64,000 bases of DNA from Microbacterium sp. A20 (GTDB lineage Bacteria; Actinomycetota; Actinomycetes; Actinomycetales; Microbacteriaceae), in the NCBI RefSeq assembly GCF_004794515.1, contig NZ_SSDF01000074.1, forward strand, positions 143,645 to 207,644, given 5' to 3'. A program made the translations under genes and the position numbers. Shown here one piece after another: positions 62,469 through 64,000 of the stretch (its first letter is position 1; every line of letters starts with the position of its first letter). The notes below the pieces were generated by a model. It did not search any database, was not told the origin of the DNA, and saw only the letters and a list, made by a program, of their open reading frames with translations.

Positions 62469-64000
62469 TACGCCTCCGGGTCTGTGTCGTCGGCCTCGTC
62501 CTCACCCAGGAGCTCCCGGACCTCATCCTCAACCGAGGGCTCGGCCGCGGCCGACTCGTCGGTGTCTGATCCGCCGGAGTCTGATCCGTCGGAGTCTGAT
62601 CCGTCGGAGTCTGACTCATCGGCGTCTGACTCGTGGAAGTCATCGGCTTCAACTTCAGCTTCAGCTTCAGCCTGCTCTTCAGCCTCCTCGAGGAACTCGC
62701 CCTCGATCATGCTGTCTTCGATGAAGATCTCCTCGTCGCCGGCCTCGTCGATGCCGAGTGCCTGGGCGGCGACCTCGGCGCGGTGCGCCCAGAACGCGGC
62801 CTCCTCCGTGCGCCCGAGATCCTCGAGAACAGCAGCACGAGCGGCGAACAGCGACGGGCTCCACTCGAATGCCCGATCCGGGTCGAGCTCGGGGATCTCG
62901 AGCTCGCCGAGCGCCAGCTCCAGATCGCCCTGGTCCAGGCGAGCGCCCGACATCGCGATCGCCAGAGCGACCCGTACCGGAGTCTCGAGGGCTGATCGGT
63001 CGACTGCGCGGCCGGTCTCGAGCGCGCGATCGGAGCGACCGATGCCACGCTCGCTGTCGACCATCAGCGCGATCTGATCGTCCTTGCCCGAGATGCGTCG
63101 ATAGGTGCGGAGTTCGCGGAGCGCGAGGGCGAAGTCGCCCGTCGCGTAAGCAGTGATGCCGAGGGTCTCACGGACGATCGCGATACGACCGGCACGGCGA
63201 GAAGCAGCGAGTGCATGCTCGTGGGCAAGCGCGGGGTCCTCGTCGATGAGTTTCGAAGCCATAGCCAGGTGACGCGCGACATGCTCCGCGTTCTCCTTGC
63301 TCAGGGTCTTGAGCTCGTTGCGAGCCGCCCCGTTGAGGTCGCGTGCCGTGATCTCATCGGGGATCTGCGGCTCGTCGAACCGCGGACGCTCGTTGGCGGC
63401 GTGAGCCGGACGCTCCCGGTTCGCGCCTCCGCGCTGCGGGAAGGAACGCGAGCGATCGCGGTCGCCGCCGTCGCGACGGGGTGCAGAGTCGCGGCGCGGA
63501 GCGGCACCGTCACGGTTGTAGCCACCCTCGCGACGCGGGGCTGCACCCTCACGGTTGTACCCGCCACCCTCACGGCGCGGAGCCGCACCGTCACGGTTGT
63601 ACCCGCCGCCTTCACGGCGCGGAGCCGCACCGTCGCGGTTGTAGCCACCGCCTTCGCGACGCGGGGCTGCACCATCACGGTTGTAGCCACCGCCTTCGCG
63701 ACGCGGAGCTGCACCATCACGGTTGTAGCCACCGCCTTCGCGACGCGGAGCACCACCATCACGGTTGTAGCTGCCTTCACGACGCGGAGCACCACCATCA
63801 CGGTTGTAGCCGCCACCCTCACGGCGCGGAGCTCCACCATCACGGTTGTAGCCACCTTCACGACGCGGGGCACCACCATCACGGTTGTACCCGCCGCTTT
63901 CACGGCGCGGGGCGGCACCGTCGCGGTTGTAACCACCCTCGCGACGCGGAGCGCCACCCTCGCGGCGCGGAGCGCCACCATCACGGTTGTAACCACCTTC
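62468..64000 (-). CDS. repeat-rich protein with TPR-like middle and acidic tail (5' end beyond window)
   Basis: The frame is open from the right edge to 62468, so at least 510 residues are visible and the start lies outside. Residues encoded at 63511-64000 are about 12 tandem units of the type YNRDGAAPRREGG, a disordered Arg/Gly-rich region. From about 63300 to 62750 comes a helical TPR-like part (LALRELRTYRRISGK, LEIPELDPDRAFEWSPSLFAARAAVLEDLGRTEEAAFWAHRAEV). The C-terminus is Glu/Asp/Ser-rich (DSDGSDSDGSDS). It is followed by the HAD gene with a one-base overlap. It could be an RNA-binding or scaffold protein; not assigned. Confidence 0.75.
   Translation of the reverse strand, partial: EGGYNRDGGAPRREGGAPRREGGYNRDGAAPRRESGGYNRDGGAPRREGGYNRDGGAPRREGGGYNRDGGAPRREGSYNRDGGAPRREGGGYNRDGAAPRREGGGYNRDGAAPRREGGGYNRDGAAPRREGGGYNRDGAAPRREGGGYNREGAAPRREGGYNRDGAAPRRDSAPRRDGGDRDRSRSFPQRGGANRERPAHAANERPRFDEPQIPDEITARDLNGAARNELKTLSKENAEHVARHLAMASKLIDEDPALAHEHALAASRRAGRIAIVRETLGITAYATGDFALALRELRTYRRISGKDDQIALMVDSERGIGRSDRALETGRAVDRSALETPVRVALAIAMSGARLDQGDLELALGELEIPELDPDRAFEWSPSLFAARAAVLEDLGRTEEAAFWAHRAEVAAQALGIDEAGDEEIFIEDSMIEGEFLEEAEEQAEAEAEVEADDFHESDADESDSDGSDSDGSDSGGSDTDESAAAEPSVEDEVRELLGEDEADDTDPEA
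62560..62640 (-). repeat. 15-bp tandem repeats encoding Ser-Asp-Gly runs
   Basis: On the plus strand the unit GGAGTCTGATCCGTC is repeated three to four times with variants. Encodes the DGSDSDGSDSGGSD acidic tract of the repeat-rich protein. Confidence 0.8.
63511..64000 (-). repeat. tandem coding repeats YNR(D/E)GAAPRRE
   Basis: Twelve copies of CGGTTGTA (plus strand) mark units of mostly 42 bp, sometimes 39, encoding GGYNRDGAAPRREG-like stretches. Units differ by synonymous and Ala/Gly changes, which points to recombination-driven expansion. The run continues past the edge. Confidence 0.9.

Noticed and set aside
63511..64000. CRISPR-like array of direct repeats
   Set aside because: Units are head-to-tail without unique spacers and keep one open frame encoding YNRDG motifs, so this is a coding repeat.

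Overview
The window looks like chromosome of a high-GC actinobacterium, most likely Microbacterium or a close Microbacteriaceae relative. The reasons are strong G/C-ending codon use, an unbroken run of cell-division, DNA-repair and nucleotide genes in the typical actinobacterial order (der, cmk, tyrA, rluB, scpB, scpA, parA, xerD, NUDIX, pyrG, recN, nadK, tlyA), a DUF222/HNH (13E12-type) gene, and several genes whose start codon sits 6-7 nt after a TANNNT -10 box, as in leaderless actinobacterial mRNAs. The assignment is inferred from gene content and was not tested by alignment.

Layout: (1) 1-7.3 kb holds housekeeping and stress genes: a DUF2255 protein, an FMN reductase, and a HelD/HelR-type RNA polymerase ATPase preceded by an inverted repeat resembling the rifamycin-associated element. 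A membrane protein, a HerA-like ATPase and a PanE-like reductase follow. (2) 7.3-14.3 kb is a hexuronate/aldonate catabolic locus: a LacI regulator divergent from a fructuronate reductase-like gene, an L-idonate dehydrogenase-like gene, an MFS symporter, a ManD-type mannonate dehydratase and a KDPG aldolase. (3) 14.3-20.8 kb is a second catabolic cluster (FAD-linked glycolate/lactate oxidase, esterase, amidohydrolase) divergent from a TetR regulator plus a sarcosine-oxidase-like flavoprotein, then an aldo/keto reductase. (4) 21.5-43.1 kb is an accessory island, visibly less GC-rich and with larger gaps, ending at tRNA-Pro(GGG). (5) 43.1-47.9 kb is a set of small genes with leaderless promoters, a DUF222/HNH gene and a NUDIX-NYN fusion. 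(6) 47.97-64 kb is the conserved core operon-like block, all on the minus strand, ending in a repeat-rich protein cut by the window edge.

The island is the most interesting part. It stacks several candidate anti-phage systems: a Septu-like ATPase/HNH pair; an overlapping HNH / unknown / minimal nucleotidyltransferase operon that I cannot match to a named system; a stand-alone TIR protein; an Mrr-nuclease-STAND NTPase fusion; and a four-gene overlapping operon in which Gabija-like gajA and gajB follow an Xre-ImmA/IrrE regulator and an unknown protein. Its right end, next to the tRNA, holds a tightly packed group of two divergent tyrosine recombinase-like genes (one frameshifted) and a large DDE-transposase-like protein. 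A degenerate copy of the terminator-spacer segment that flanks the tRNA lies 19 kb away inside the island, hinting at more than one insertion event at this locus.
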